From JANYCO01 sp035535995 (GTDB taxonomy: Bacteria > Bacteroidota > Bacteroidia > Cytophagales > Cytophagaceae), in assembly GCA_035535995.1 (NCBI GenBank), contig DATLOZ010000023.1:1-64000 (forward strand): 64,000 nucleotides of DNA, written 5' to 3'. The notes below the pieces were generated by a model that was not told the DNA's origin, did no database searches, and worked only from the letters and a program-made list of their open reading frames with translations. Position numbers and translations under genes: made by a program. Positions 36,348 through 44,023 of this stretch are shown here, in pieces (within the stretch, counting starts at the first letter, position 1; each line of letters starts with the position of its first letter).

Positions 36348-36560
36348 TTATAAAGTATGTAAAAAAGGGGTTGGCATCTCTGAAATGTATTTGAGCACTT
36401 GCTCTTTGGATCTCCCTGATCTGGCCTGAATACGGCCGATCACTTCATCCTGTTTTCCTTCTACCAATAAATAATCATTGTGAATAAGGAGCGCAATTCT
36501 TTGTTTCAATTTGCCCTTAACCTCAAGGTAGTGTCCGATGATTCTACTTATATTTTTCAT
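36348..36560 (-). CDS. CsbD-like general stress protein
   Basis: 70 aa. The middle fits the CsbD pattern: VKGKLKQRIALL, then EGKQDEVIGRIQARSGRSKEQV (compare EGKRDQLVGKIQERYGISKEEA in classical CsbD). The usual WNQxxGxWKQ start is replaced by SRIIGHYLEVKG. Small CsbD proteins are sigmaB or stress induced in other bacteria. The ATG at 36560 lies 4 bases after the stop of a tiny upstream ORF. Confidence 0.75.
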   Translation of the reverse strand: MKNISRIIGHYLEVKGKLKQRIALLIHNDYLLVEGKQDEVIGRIQARSGRSKEQVLKYISEMPTPFLHTL

Positions 36561-36564
36561 AGGT

Positions 36565-36681
36565 CTATTTTTTAGTTAAAACATTTTTTTTATCTGCGAT
36601 ATGGGTGAAGTTGGCTTGTAGCTTTCCCGTTTTTCCCAGCCATTTCAGTTTGAATGGCTTCGCATGAACTGTCATTTTCAT
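36565..36681 (-). CDS. Predicted 38-aa protein coupled to the CsbD-like gene
   Basis: ATG at 36679-36681 (another in-frame ATG at 36694-36696 adds 5 residues), TAG at 36565-36567, four bases before the CsbD-like ATG. The peptide is basic (MKMTVHAKPFKLKW, then GKTGKLQANFTHIADKK). The tight spacing implies translational coupling or a leader peptide. No family recognised. Confidence 0.5.
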   Translation of the reverse strand: MKMTVHAKPFKLKWLGKTGKLQANFTHIADKKNVLTKK

Positions 36682-36779
36682 AAATAAAAAAATCATTTGT
36701 TTGTTCTATGCAAAAATGATCTATCGAACAGCAGAATATGTTACACAAAAGTTAGTATATGTTACAATAATCACAGTCT

Positions 36780-36995
36780 CTATTTACAGCTCCTGCTGGC
36801 CATTCTATAGTAAGCCAAAGCAGCAACGGTACACTGTGCAGCTTTTTCAAAATCACCTTTCTGTTGGTATTGTGCAGCTTCTAAATGATTTTTACCTGCA
36901 GCCTCCAACACACGCGACTGCGAGTCTCCAGACTCTGGCATTGTTTCAATGGGAAACACAACCTTGTGCTCCTGTATAGCATTGATTGTTTTCAT
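36780..36995 (-). CDS. Small helical protein of the stress cluster
   Basis: 71 aa, predicted mostly helical with a HLEAAQYQQKGDFEKAAQ stretch reminiscent of short stress proteins carrying a single TPR-like AAxHHxxAAxxxxxGD motif. The start ATG at 36995 is the most upstream gene of the minus-strand stress cluster; the promoter must lie in 36996-37219. Function unknown. Confidence 0.7.
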   Translation of the reverse strand: MKTINAIQEHKVVFPIETMPESGDSQSRVLEAAGKNHLEAAQYQQKGDFEKAAQCTVAALAYYRMASRSCK

Positions 36996-37219
36996 GATCG
37001 TTTGTTTTTTGTTTCATTTAAAAATAGACTGGCTCCGATCCTAATACTTTATATGATTGTGGAATTATTTTATACAAATCACACAAGAGACGATGGTAAG
37101 GATTTAATACTACTTCTACTTGCGTTCACCAGCATGATTCCTACAAGGAATTAAAGTAATCATGTAAATAACGAACAAGCCACTACTCGTACATTTGCTT
37201 GTACACATAAATTAAAACT

Positions 37220-37831
37220 ATGAAAAGCCAATTTATAAATGCAGTGTTATCCTTAATAATCGTAGCTGCTACGATGGGAGCATGCAAATCAAAGAGAAAA
37301 ACGCAGGCCACACAAACGCCAACCAACAGAGCAACGCATGAAACTGCTGTAGCATCAGGAAAGAAAACGGCACCTCTGGCGGAAAAATCTACGCCTACAA
37401 AATCTACGAATAAACCAACCGAAGTTTTTACTCCACTCCCTCCTGATAATATTCGCGATAATTTTACCAAAACTTATCCTGCTGCTACAGATATAGACTG
37501 GAGCAAACAAATGTCTTTGGTAAAAACAAAAAACACACAAGAAATGGATTATAAAGCTGCTTTTAAACTTGGCACCTACAACAATTCTGTAATCTATTCC
37601 GACAAAGGAGAATTGGTGGAAAGCAAAATGCAAATAGATACTGAACAACTTCCTCAGAACATTTACAACGCCATCAAAAAAGAATATCCAGACGCACATA
37701 TTGTATCCGCCTATTCATACAAGAGCAGCCGGATCAATGGCTCTTACGCTGTAGTGATCCGCTCGGCTAATCTCGACCAGGCAAAAGAAAAGGAATTCCT
37801 GCTGACGGAGAACGGTACGTTTGTAGAGTAG
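37220..37831 (+). CDS. Lipoprotein with PepSY-like domain
   Basis: 203 aa. Signal ending in a lipobox-like MGAC (Cys about 21), a Thr/Pro/Lys-rich low-complexity linker (about 23-78), then a PepSY-like domain resembling the putative beta-lactamase-inhibitor-like family (DNFTKTYPAATDIDWS; NAIKKEYPDAHIVSAYSY). Such proteins are surface or periplasmic and common in Bacteroidota; the role is unknown. TACATTTG at 37190-37197 is a -7-type match just upstream. Has its own terminator. Confidence 0.85.
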   Translation: MKSQFINAVLSLIIVAATMGACKSKRKTQATQTPTNRATHETAVASGKKTAPLAEKSTPTKSTNKPTEVFTPLPPDNIRDNFTKTYPAATDIDWSKQMSLVKTKNTQEMDYKAAFKLGTYNNSVIYSDKGELVESKMQIDTEQLPQNIYNAIKKEYPDAHIVSAYSYKSSRINGSYAVVIRSANLDQAKEKEFLLTENGTFVE

Positions 37832-37858
37832 TCTATCATATATAAACATGATATATAT

Positions 37859-37895
37859 CATACGCTTTGGAAAAATCCAGAGCGTATGTTTTTTT
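37859..37895 (+). terminator. Terminator after the PepSY-like lipoprotein gene
   Basis: CATACGCT / AGCGTATG stem with a TTGG/CCAG extension and TTTTTTT tail, 27 bases after the stop. Confidence 0.9.
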
Positions 37896-37954
37896 ATCTT
37901 ATCGCTCATTAAATACTTTTGGAAGTACCCTCTTAAATATTAATACTTATTTAA

Positions 37955-38054
37955 GATGCCAGATACCGGATAAATGCGAGAGTAATTTAATGACATTGTC
38001 TTTTAGCTTATTTGTAAAACAGAGTTGTTTTACAAATAAGCTATCTGGTATCCA
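37955..38054. repeat. ATGCCAGATACC repeat (copy 3) with nested 18-bp hairpin
   Basis: Outer arms AGATGCCAGATACCGGATAA and CTATCTGGTATCC enclose a perfect inner stem TAGCTTATTTGTAAAACA / TGTTTTACAAATAAGCTA (38004-38021 and 38026-38043, loop GAGT). The inner stem is unlike the other copies. It lies 65 bases before the Ca2+-ATPase ATG. Confidence 0.85.
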
Positions 38055-38118
38055 TTATTAATCTTAATACTTAAAAGGGGAATTCTAAATACTTTATATT
38101 CTAAAACTCTTAATCAGC

Positions 38119-40824
38119 ATGAACATAAAATATCCTATCGAGCAAACCCATACCAAGCCCTGGCAGGAAATAGTCAATGATATTCAAACGGACAGCCATT
38201 TAGGGCTTACGCAAGCTGAGGCAGAAAAAAGAATAAATGCGTTTGGCGAAAACATTTACCAGGCACAAAAACAAAAAAGTATTGGCAAAATATTGTTGGA
38301 ACAATTTACAAGTCCGATTGTATACATGCTTATAGTGGGCGCAGGTATTTCTTTTTATTTCCGTGATTATATGGAAGCCATTGCAATCCTGGTAGTGATC
38401 CTGATCAATGCCTTAATCGGTTTTCTAATGGAATTGCAGGCAAGAAGCTCTATGAATGCGCTGCGACAAATGGAAGTAACCAATTCAAAAGTGATCAGGG
38501 ATGGAATACTCAAGGAGATCCCTTCCGAAAAACTAACACCTGGCGACCTCATTCTACTCGAAGCAGGCGATGTAGTACCAGGCGACGGACGAGTGATCGA
38601 ATCTAATCATTTGCAGTGCGATGAATCTTCCCTTACAGGAGAATCTCTTCCAGTAGAAAAAAACATCAATCCTCTTCCACCCGAAGCCACAATAGCCGAT
38701 CAGCATAATATGGTCTTCAAAGGCACGGCCGTAATGAATGGCAGTGGAAAGGCTGTGATCACAGGTATTGCAGCGCATACACAATTGGGAACCATTACAT
38801 CGCTTGTAGAAAATTCTACCGAGACTGCTACGCCTCTTGATAAAAAATTACAATCTCTTAGCAAAAAACTTATTGTAGTGACCCTGATCATGACAGCATT
38901 TTTTGCCGTTTCAGGTTTTATAGAAGGAAAAAAATGGGATCTCATTTTAAAAACTTCTATTGCTTTGGCGGTCGCTGCTATTCCCGAAGGCTTACCTATA
39001 GTAGCTACTGTAGCGTTGGCCTATGGCATGCTGCTAATGGCAAGGCGCAATGCGATCGTAAAAAAATTATCTTCTGTAGAAACGCTTGGAAGCACCAATG
39101 TTATTCTCACCGATAAAACAGGAACATTAACTGAAAACAAAATTCATGTAGAGCGTTTTGCTTTTCCTGGAGAAGAAAAAAAGGTACGCATTGAAACCAA
39201 TCAGCTGATCTTTGAAAACGGGCCGCCAAATAAAAACCCGGAGAATTTTGAAAAGATCAAATTCATCGGCGCTCTTTGCAACGATGTAACGATCAACCAG
39301 GAAAAAAATGAAAAGAAAATTTCGGGTGATCCCATAGAGATTGCATTGATGCGTCTTACGAATGCTTCCGGGGTTTCATTTGAAGAATTGCGTATACAAT
39401 TTGAACGCATTGCCGAAGCACCCTTCAACTCAGATACCAAGATAATGGGAACGCTTCACCATAGCGGCACCAACCAATTTGTGGCTGCTAAAGGATCGGT
39501 AGAACATCTTTTGGAAAAATGCCAAAAATTTCAATTCAATACTTCGATCCGTGAGATCAGCGAAGAAGACAAAAAAAATATTATCGCCGAATCGGAAAAA
39601 CTAGCTGCCGAAGGATTGCGTGTGCTGGCATTTGCTTACAAAGAAGGAAGCCAACTCAACAACGACGATTTTCTACATGAACTAATTTATGTAGGAATGA
39701 TCGGATTCCTCGACCCGCCACGCTTAGATATTAAGGATACTATTCTTACCTGCCGCAAAGCAGGCATTAAGATTGTGATGATCACCGGAGACCATCCGAT
39801 GACGGCGCTTACAATCGCACGAAAAACCGGATTGGTAGACGACGAGACACAAGATGTGATCAATGGAAAGGATCTTCCGGAAGCAGATCAAATGCCCGAA
39901 GACTGGAAACAAAAAATTCTAAACACGTCCATCTTTGCACGCACTACACCCAAACAAAAATTAGATATCGCCGATTTTTATCAACAAGCTGGCAATATCG
40001 TAGCCATGACCGGCGATGGAGTCAACGATGCGCCTGCCCTGAAGAAAGCCGACGTAGGCATTGCCATGGGGCAACGAGGTACAGCCGTAGCAAAAGAGAC
40101 AGCAAGTATCGTATTAAAAGATGATTCTTTCGTTTCAATTACCGAAGCCATCGCACATGGGCGTGAGATCTTTCAGAACATACAAAAATTTGTGATCTAC
40201 CTTGTATCCTGTAATCTTAGCGAGATCCTGATCGTTTCCTTGCTTGGTTTTTTTACACATTATGCTACTTTGCTCCCTTTACAGATTTTATTTTTAAACA
40301 TGGTCACCGATATATTTCCGGCATTAGCACTGGGTGTAGGAAAAGGTGATGAAACGGTGATGCAACATTCTCCCCGCGATCCTAAAAAGGAATTGATCAC
40401 TAATCAAAAATGGATGATCATTGCGTTATACGCTTTCCTCATGACAATGTCTGTGATCGGTGCTGTCTTGTATTGCAAAGAACTGATCGATGACAATGAT
40501 ATGCTTTTAAACAATGTGGCTTTCATTACGCTCACCTTTACTCAGCTTTTTCATGTATTCAACATGTCGTCTATGCATTCCGGTTTTTTTGTAAACGATA
40601 TCACCAAAAACAAATTTATCTGGCTGGCATTTTTGACTTGCACTGGTTTGTTGCTCCTGGTATTTCTAATACCTGGCCTCCGGACAGTATTAAATCTCTC
40701 CGTTCTTTCTGCCCAGGTATGGACCGTCTCGGTAGTAGCCAGCCTTCTGCCTTTAATAATGGTGCAAGCATACAAATTATGTTGTATGTGGAAGAGAAGA
40801 AATCATACAGGTGTGAAAGATTAA
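38119..40824 (+). CDS. P2-type cation-transporting ATPase (Ca2+-ATPase-like)
   Basis: 901 aa, the normal size. N-terminal cation_ATPase_N domain, actuator region with TGESLPVE, membrane helix 4 with the Ca2+ site PEGLP (VAAIPEGLPIVATVALAYGM), phosphorylation site DKTGTLT (Asp about 332), KGSVE nucleotide-binding lysine, TGD and TGDGVNDAPALKKADVGIAMG hinge. Six C-terminal-region helices follow. This fits SERCA/PMCA-type pumps that export Ca2+ from the cytoplasm at the expense of ATP; K+/Na+ specificity is less likely but cannot be excluded by sight. Confidence 0.94.
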   Translation: MNIKYPIEQTHTKPWQEIVNDIQTDSHLGLTQAEAEKRINAFGENIYQAQKQKSIGKILLEQFTSPIVYMLIVGAGISFYFRDYMEAIAILVVILINALIGFLMELQARSSMNALRQMEVTNSKVIRDGILKEIPSEKLTPGDLILLEAGDVVPGDGRVIESNHLQCDESSLTGESLPVEKNINPLPPEATIADQHNMVFKGTAVMNGSGKAVITGIAAHTQLGTITSLVENSTETATPLDKKLQSLSKKLIVVTLIMTAFFAVSGFIEGKKWDLILKTSIALAVAAIPEGLPIVATVALAYGMLLMARRNAIVKKLSSVETLGSTNVILTDKTGTLTENKIHVERFAFPGEEKKVRIETNQLIFENGPPNKNPENFEKIKFIGALCNDVTINQEKNEKKISGDPIEIALMRLTNASGVSFEELRIQFERIAEAPFNSDTKIMGTLHHSGTNQFVAAKGSVEHLLEKCQKFQFNTSIREISEEDKKNIIAESEKLAAEGLRVLAFAYKEGSQLNNDDFLHELIYVGMIGFLDPPRLDIKDTILTCRKAGIKIVMITGDHPMTALTIARKTGLVDDETQDVINGKDLPEADQMPEDWKQKILNTSIFARTTPKQKLDIADFYQQAGNIVAMTGDGVNDAPALKKADVGIAMGQRGTAVAKETASIVLKDDSFVSITEAIAHGREIFQNIQKFVIYLVSCNLSEILIVSLLGFFTHYATLLPLQILFLNMVTDIFPALALGVGKGDETVMQHSPRDPKKELITNQKWMIIALYAFLMTMSVIGAVLYCKELIDDNDMLLNNVAFITLTFTQLFHVFNMSSMHSGFFVNDITKNKFIWLAFLTCTGLLLLVFLIPGLRTVLNLSVLSAQVWTVSVVASLLPLIMVQAYKLCCMWKRRNHTGVKD

Positions 40825-40880
40825 AGTTATCTGGAATTATCTGTAATGTAACAGATAAAAGTTAGATGGATCTTTATTTA

Positions 40881-40928
40881 AAGATGCCGGATACGACAGC
40901 GCAAATTTATCTGGCATCTGGTATCCAT
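40881..40928. repeat. ATGCCAGATACC repeat (copy 4)
   Basis: AAGATGCCGGATACG and ATCTGGCATCTGGTATCC inverted arms in the gap between the Ca2+-ATPase gene and the glycosylase gene. Confidence 0.85.
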
Positions 40929-40945
40929 TTTATTTTTTAAAAACT

Positions 40946-41677
40946 ATGCCCGAAGGCCCAAGTATCGTTATTCTTAAAGAGCAGGCAAAACCTTTTGAAG
41001 GAAAAAAGATCTTGTCAGTAACAGGCAACAGTAAGATCGACCAAAAGAGACTGGATGGTAAGAAGATCAAGGCGCTCAAAAGCTGGGGGAAACATTTCCT
41101 GATCTGTTTTGACGATTTTATCGTACGCATTCACTTTTTAATGTTTGGCTCCTATCTCATCAACGAACGCAAAGAACAAGCGGTCAGACTAAGTCTGAAA
41201 TTTCAAAACGGCGAATTGAATTTCTACAATTGCTCTATAAAATTCCTGGAAGGAACCGTTGACGATCATTACGACTTCAGCATCGACGTGATGAACGATA
41301 AATGGGATCCCCGGAAAGCCAATAAAAAACTTAAACAAACTCCAAACAAGATGGTCTGCGACGCTTTGCTCGAACAAGACATCTACGCTGGTGTTGGAAA
41401 TATTATTAAGAACGAGGTGCTCTACCGCGTACGGGTTCACCCTGAATCAAAAGTAGGAAAAGTTCCTATCGCTAAACTCAGAAAGATGACAAAAGAAGCA
41501 AGGAGCTACAGCTTTGAATTTTTAGAATGGAAAAAGAATTTCGTATTAAGAAAACATTGGCTCGTGCATACCAAAACTGTTTGTCATCGGTGCAATCTTC
41601 CGATCGTCAAAAAATACACGGGTGTAAAAAAACGCAGAAGTTTTTTCTGTAACAATTGTCAACTTCTTTACAAATAA
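40946..41677 (+). CDS. Fpg/Nei-family DNA glycosylase-lyase
   Basis: Removes oxidised bases and cuts abasic sites. Begins MPEGPS, giving the catalytic N-terminal Pro (after Met removal) and Glu3; the MPEGPS form is more Nei-like than Fpg (MPELPE). A helix-two-turn-helix region follows (NKMVCDALLEQDIYAGVGNIIKNE), then a C-terminal zinc finger CHRC-x19-CNNC (about residues 213-240). 243 aa is short because the N-terminal barrel is reduced. Next gene begins 8 bases later. Confidence 0.92.
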   Translation: MPEGPSIVILKEQAKPFEGKKILSVTGNSKIDQKRLDGKKIKALKSWGKHFLICFDDFIVRIHFLMFGSYLINERKEQAVRLSLKFQNGELNFYNCSIKFLEGTVDDHYDFSIDVMNDKWDPRKANKKLKQTPNKMVCDALLEQDIYAGVGNIIKNEVLYRVRVHPESKVGKVPIAKLRKMTKEARSYSFEFLEWKKNFVLRKHWLVHTKTVCHRCNLPIVKKYTGVKKRRSFFCNNCQLLYK

Positions 41678-41684
41678 TACTGGC

Positions 41685-42407
41685 ATGGATATACGAATCG
41701 GTTGTTCAGGATTTTACAATGCACATTGGAAAAAAATATTTTATCCGGAGGAAATGCCCCGCAAAGATTGGTTGAGTTTTTATTGTGAGAAACTTAACAC
41801 GCTGGAACTAAACAATACGTTTTACAAATTTCCTACCTTAAAAACAATGAGCAGTTGGTATCAACGAAGTCCGGCGGATTTTTTATTTTCAGTAAAAGCG
41901 CCAAAGTTGATCACACACTTAAGTCGCTTCAATGATTGCGAACAATTGATGGAAGATTTTTATTCTGTTTGCACAGAAGGATTAAATGAAAAATTAGGCT
42001 GTCTTCTTTTTCAGCTCCCTCCTAGTATTGCGTATGATGAAGAAAAATTGCAAAACATTATCCGCTATATAAGACCCGGTTTTAAAAATGTGATTGAATT
42101 TCGCCATACCAGTTGGTGGAATGAAAAAGTCTACAATACATTAGCCGGGCATGACATTATTTTTTGCAGCGTAAATCACCCAAAACTTCCGAATACGCTT
42201 GTTATTAATAGTGATAAAGTCTACATACGATTACATGGAAACCCTGAAATGTTTTATTCAAATTATTCGACAGAGTTTCTGAATAAACTGAGTCAATTCA
42301 TTCTTACCAAAAAGAATTTAAAAGAAATTTTTATTTACTTTAATAATACTGCCAGTACTTCCGGGGTGTTGAATGCATTGGAGTTGCGTGAAATTTTTAA
42401 TATTTAA
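41685..42407 (+). CDS. DUF72-family TIM-barrel protein
   Basis: 240 aa. Starts MDIRIGCSGFYNAHWKKIFY and contains the family motif NTLELNNTFYKFP, FLFSVKAPKLITH and the C-terminal YFNNTASTSGVLNA. DUF72 proteins adopt a TIM-barrel fold of unknown enzymatic activity and are very widespread. Co-transcribed with the DNA glycosylase by spacing, which has been taken elsewhere to hint at DNA-related work, but that is inference. Confidence 0.92.
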   Translation: MDIRIGCSGFYNAHWKKIFYPEEMPRKDWLSFYCEKLNTLELNNTFYKFPTLKTMSSWYQRSPADFLFSVKAPKLITHLSRFNDCEQLMEDFYSVCTEGLNEKLGCLLFQLPPSIAYDEEKLQNIIRYIRPGFKNVIEFRHTSWWNEKVYNTLAGHDIIFCSVNHPKLPNTLVINSDKVYIRLHGNPEMFYSNYSTEFLNKLSQFILTKKNLKEIFIYFNNTASTSGVLNALELREIFNI

Positions 42408-42493
42408 ACGTCATTTCTGTGTTTGAATAATAGTAGGGTGATTGTTTGGGGGGACACAAACAATGGCGAAGGATAGCTTTTGAAAAGAGTGGA

Positions 42494-42572
42494 TTGCTGC
42501 CGTCCCCGCAAAAGAGTGGTGGTGTGCATTGCTGGCGGGGACGCCAGCAATGATGAGCGGGGACAGCAGCAA
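42494..42572. repeat. Nested palindrome, GTCCCCGC/GCGGGGAC type
   Basis: Outer arms TTGCTGCCGTCCCCGC and GCGGGGACAGCAGCAA enclose a perfect 10-bp hairpin ATTGCTGGCG / CGCCAGCAAT with loop GGGA at 42528-42551. GC-rich compared with its surroundings. Together they could extrude a cruciform or form a strong RNA structure. Confidence 0.85.
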
Positions 42573-42735
42573 ACAAAGAAAATATCTAAAAAAAATTAAA
42601 TATAACGTTGAACCTAAAGTCAACTTCTCACGTTAAATTTCCAGGTTACGAGTGTAACCGGCAATCAGACTTACTTATAAATTACTTAAGTATTTGCTTT
42701 TTGTTAATGTGTCACCAAAGGAAAGGAGGTACCAA

Positions 42736-42804
42736 ATGTCTAGTCCCAAATTAATTTCATCCGGTATTATTAACTCATTAATAATTAAAAGCAAAGCTTC
42801 ATAA
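42736..42804 (+). CDS. Mini-ORF (22 aa) with perfect Shine-Dalgarno
   Basis: AAGGAGGT at 42723-42730 stands 5 bases before ATG at 42736; 22 codons to TAA at 42802-42804 (begins MSSPKLISSGIINS, rich in Ser, Ile, Lys). Bacteroidota rarely use such strong SD sequences, so this stands out. Downstream a GAAACGCC / GGCGTTTC hairpin (42861-42896) could act on a short transcript. No family recognised; expression not shown. Confidence 0.4.
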   Translation: MSSPKLISSGIINSLIIKSKAS

Positions 42805-42897
42805 ACGCTTTTAGAGTTAATTTATCAGGAGATAAATACCGGATAAATTTAACCGAGGATTGAAACGCCTTCCGTTGTGAAATGGGGGGCGTTTCGC

Positions 42898-43003
42898 ATT
42901 ACCAGCAAACAGTAGCGAGCAAACAGTTATTTCAGCAAGAGCAAGAGCAAGAGTAGTAAGTACATTCTCTCTACTCTTGCTGTTGCTCTTGCTGACCTGC
43001 TAT
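42898..43003. repeat. 106-base repeat containing the CAGCAAGAG hairpin (copy 4)
   Basis: Begins ATTACCAGCAAACAGTAGCG, contains AGCAAACAGT twice, then the hairpin arms TCAGCAAGAGCAAGAGCAAG and CTTGCTGTTGCTCTTGCTGA. Differs from 43217-43322 at only about 3 of 106 positions. Confidence 0.92.
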
Positions 43004-43216
43004 TATTAGGTAACTAAAGAGACCAATACAACACTGAATTTTGCAAACAGAGTCGTTTGTGAGACACAAACAACGGCCGATTTTAAAGATTGTTTCTACG
43101 AAGCCGCTGTTTGTATTCTCAAAAACAGCTTGTCGACTTCATCATCATAGTTGGTACAAAAAAATATATCATTACCTTATTTTATATTACCAACTCATCC
43201 AGCGACAAATTCAACA

Positions 43217-43322
43217 ATTACCAGCAAACAGTAGCGAGCAAACAGTTATTTCAGCAAGAGCAACAGCAAGAGTAGTGAGTACATTCTCACTACTCTTGCT
43301 GTTGCTCTTGCTGACCTGCTAT
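43217..43322. repeat. 106-base repeat containing the CAGCAAGAG hairpin (copy 5)
   Basis: Same limits as copy 4. Here both arms pair fully, including AGTAGTGAGTA / CTCACTACT at the tip of the stem. It abuts the TetR stop codon, so the hairpin may also serve the 3' end of that gene's mRNA. Confidence 0.92.
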
Positions 43323-43326
43323 CATT

Positions 43327-43881
43327 TTATATCAACAACCCATCCAACGACAAGTTCAACAACTTTATATAATCTTCCTTTGCTGTAAACACATAATGTT
43401 TCTTCTGTAAGTATTCAAAAAATGAAATTTCTTTTTCAATAAAAATCTGAAGATTATATCCTTCTTTAATTTCTTTTTTTGCCCTTCCCTCTTCCAATAT
43501 CTTTAAAAGCTTCGCTCTTACTTCAGCAAAGTATTCGTCCATGGCAGCATACTCTCCCGGAAATTTCAACTTTAGTCCGTTAAGAAAATCTGAATTAAAA
43601 CTGATCACTTCATTAAGATGATATGTATAGACCGCCAGGAAGGAGGCTTTCGTAGTATTAGCCTGTGCCGCAGTCTGCATGCATTCCGATTTCCACTTAC
43701 TGATCAGCTTCTGAATGATCTTCTCTACCAATTTATTTTTGGTTTCGAAATAAGTGTAAAATGTTCTTTTAGAGATAGAAATTGAAGCACAAAGCTCATC
43801 AATTGAAAACCAGCTGAGCGGGTGATTTTTAAGATGAGTAATAGCAGCATCTACGATAGACTCGTCTTTGGTTGTTTCCAT
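43327..43881 (-). CDS. TetR/AcrR-family transcriptional regulator
   Basis: 184 aa. N-terminal TetR HTH (about 8-54): ESIVDAAITHLKNHPLSWFSIDELCASISISKRTFYTYFETKNKLVEKII, with the typical recognition helix SKRTFYTYF. The C-terminal ligand domain is helical and variable. Directly downstream of an RND pump gene on the same strand, but a terminator and 142 bases separate them. Likely senses the pump's substrates or an amphipathic ligand; that is inference. Confidence 0.9.
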   Translation of the reverse strand: METTKDESIVDAAITHLKNHPLSWFSIDELCASISISKRTFYTYFETKNKLVEKIIQKLISKWKSECMQTAAQANTTKASFLAVYTYHLNEVISFNSDFLNGLKLKFPGEYAAMDEYFAEVRAKLLKILEEGRAKKEIKEGYNLQIFIEKEISFFEYLQKKHYVFTAKEDYIKLLNLSLDGLLI

Positions 43882-43891
43882 GTTCAGAGAA

Positions 43892-43963
43892 ACAAAAACT
43901 CCCCGGAAAAAATTCCGGGGAGCTGCAACGTTGTTAATAGCCGCCAGACCTTAACAATCGTAT
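43892..43963 (-). ncRNA. Candidate small RNA or terminator leader between the pump and TetR genes
   Basis: On the minus strand a TTGTTAA...TTAACAA hairpin (about 43931-43957) is followed by a terminator stem CTCCCCGG / CCGGGGAG (43899-43922) and TTTTTG. Upstream, CAGATTTG (43970-43977) is one base off TAnnTTTG with a TTTC 17 bases further. It could simply be the RND operon terminator; the extra hairpin and promoter-like element make a short RNA possible. Confidence 0.35.
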
Positions 43964-44023
43964 GTCAACCAAATCTGTAAAATGTTCTGTCTATGAAAGA
44001 ACAAGGGACAGACCATTGGAGCG

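Larger units (their letters stand above)
42408..43326. other. 919-base repeat-dense intergenic region
   Basis: No protein gene of normal size. In order it holds a GTTTGGGGGGACACAAAC hairpin (42441-42468), a nested palindrome (42494-42572), an SD-led mini-ORF (42736-42804), a GAAACGCC / GGCGTTTC hairpin (42861-42896), the first 106-base repeat (42898-43003), a GTTTGTGAGACACAAAC hairpin (43055-43071), and the second 106-base repeat (43217-43322) ending 4 bases before the TetR stop. Confidence 0.75.

Noticed and set aside
36701..36979. Open frame of 92 codons opposite to the 71-aa stress gene
   Set aside because: The minus-strand frame has better composition and sits in the same-strand cluster; the plus frame has odd composition.
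42411..42623. Open frame of 70 codons on the minus strand
   Set aside because: It translates the nested palindrome and shows no real protein features; translation is a by-product of the repeat.
43041..43388. Open frame of 115 codons on the plus strand
   Set aside because: It spans a hairpin and the second 106-base repeat, reads the repeat as low-complexity, and overlaps the TetR coding end.
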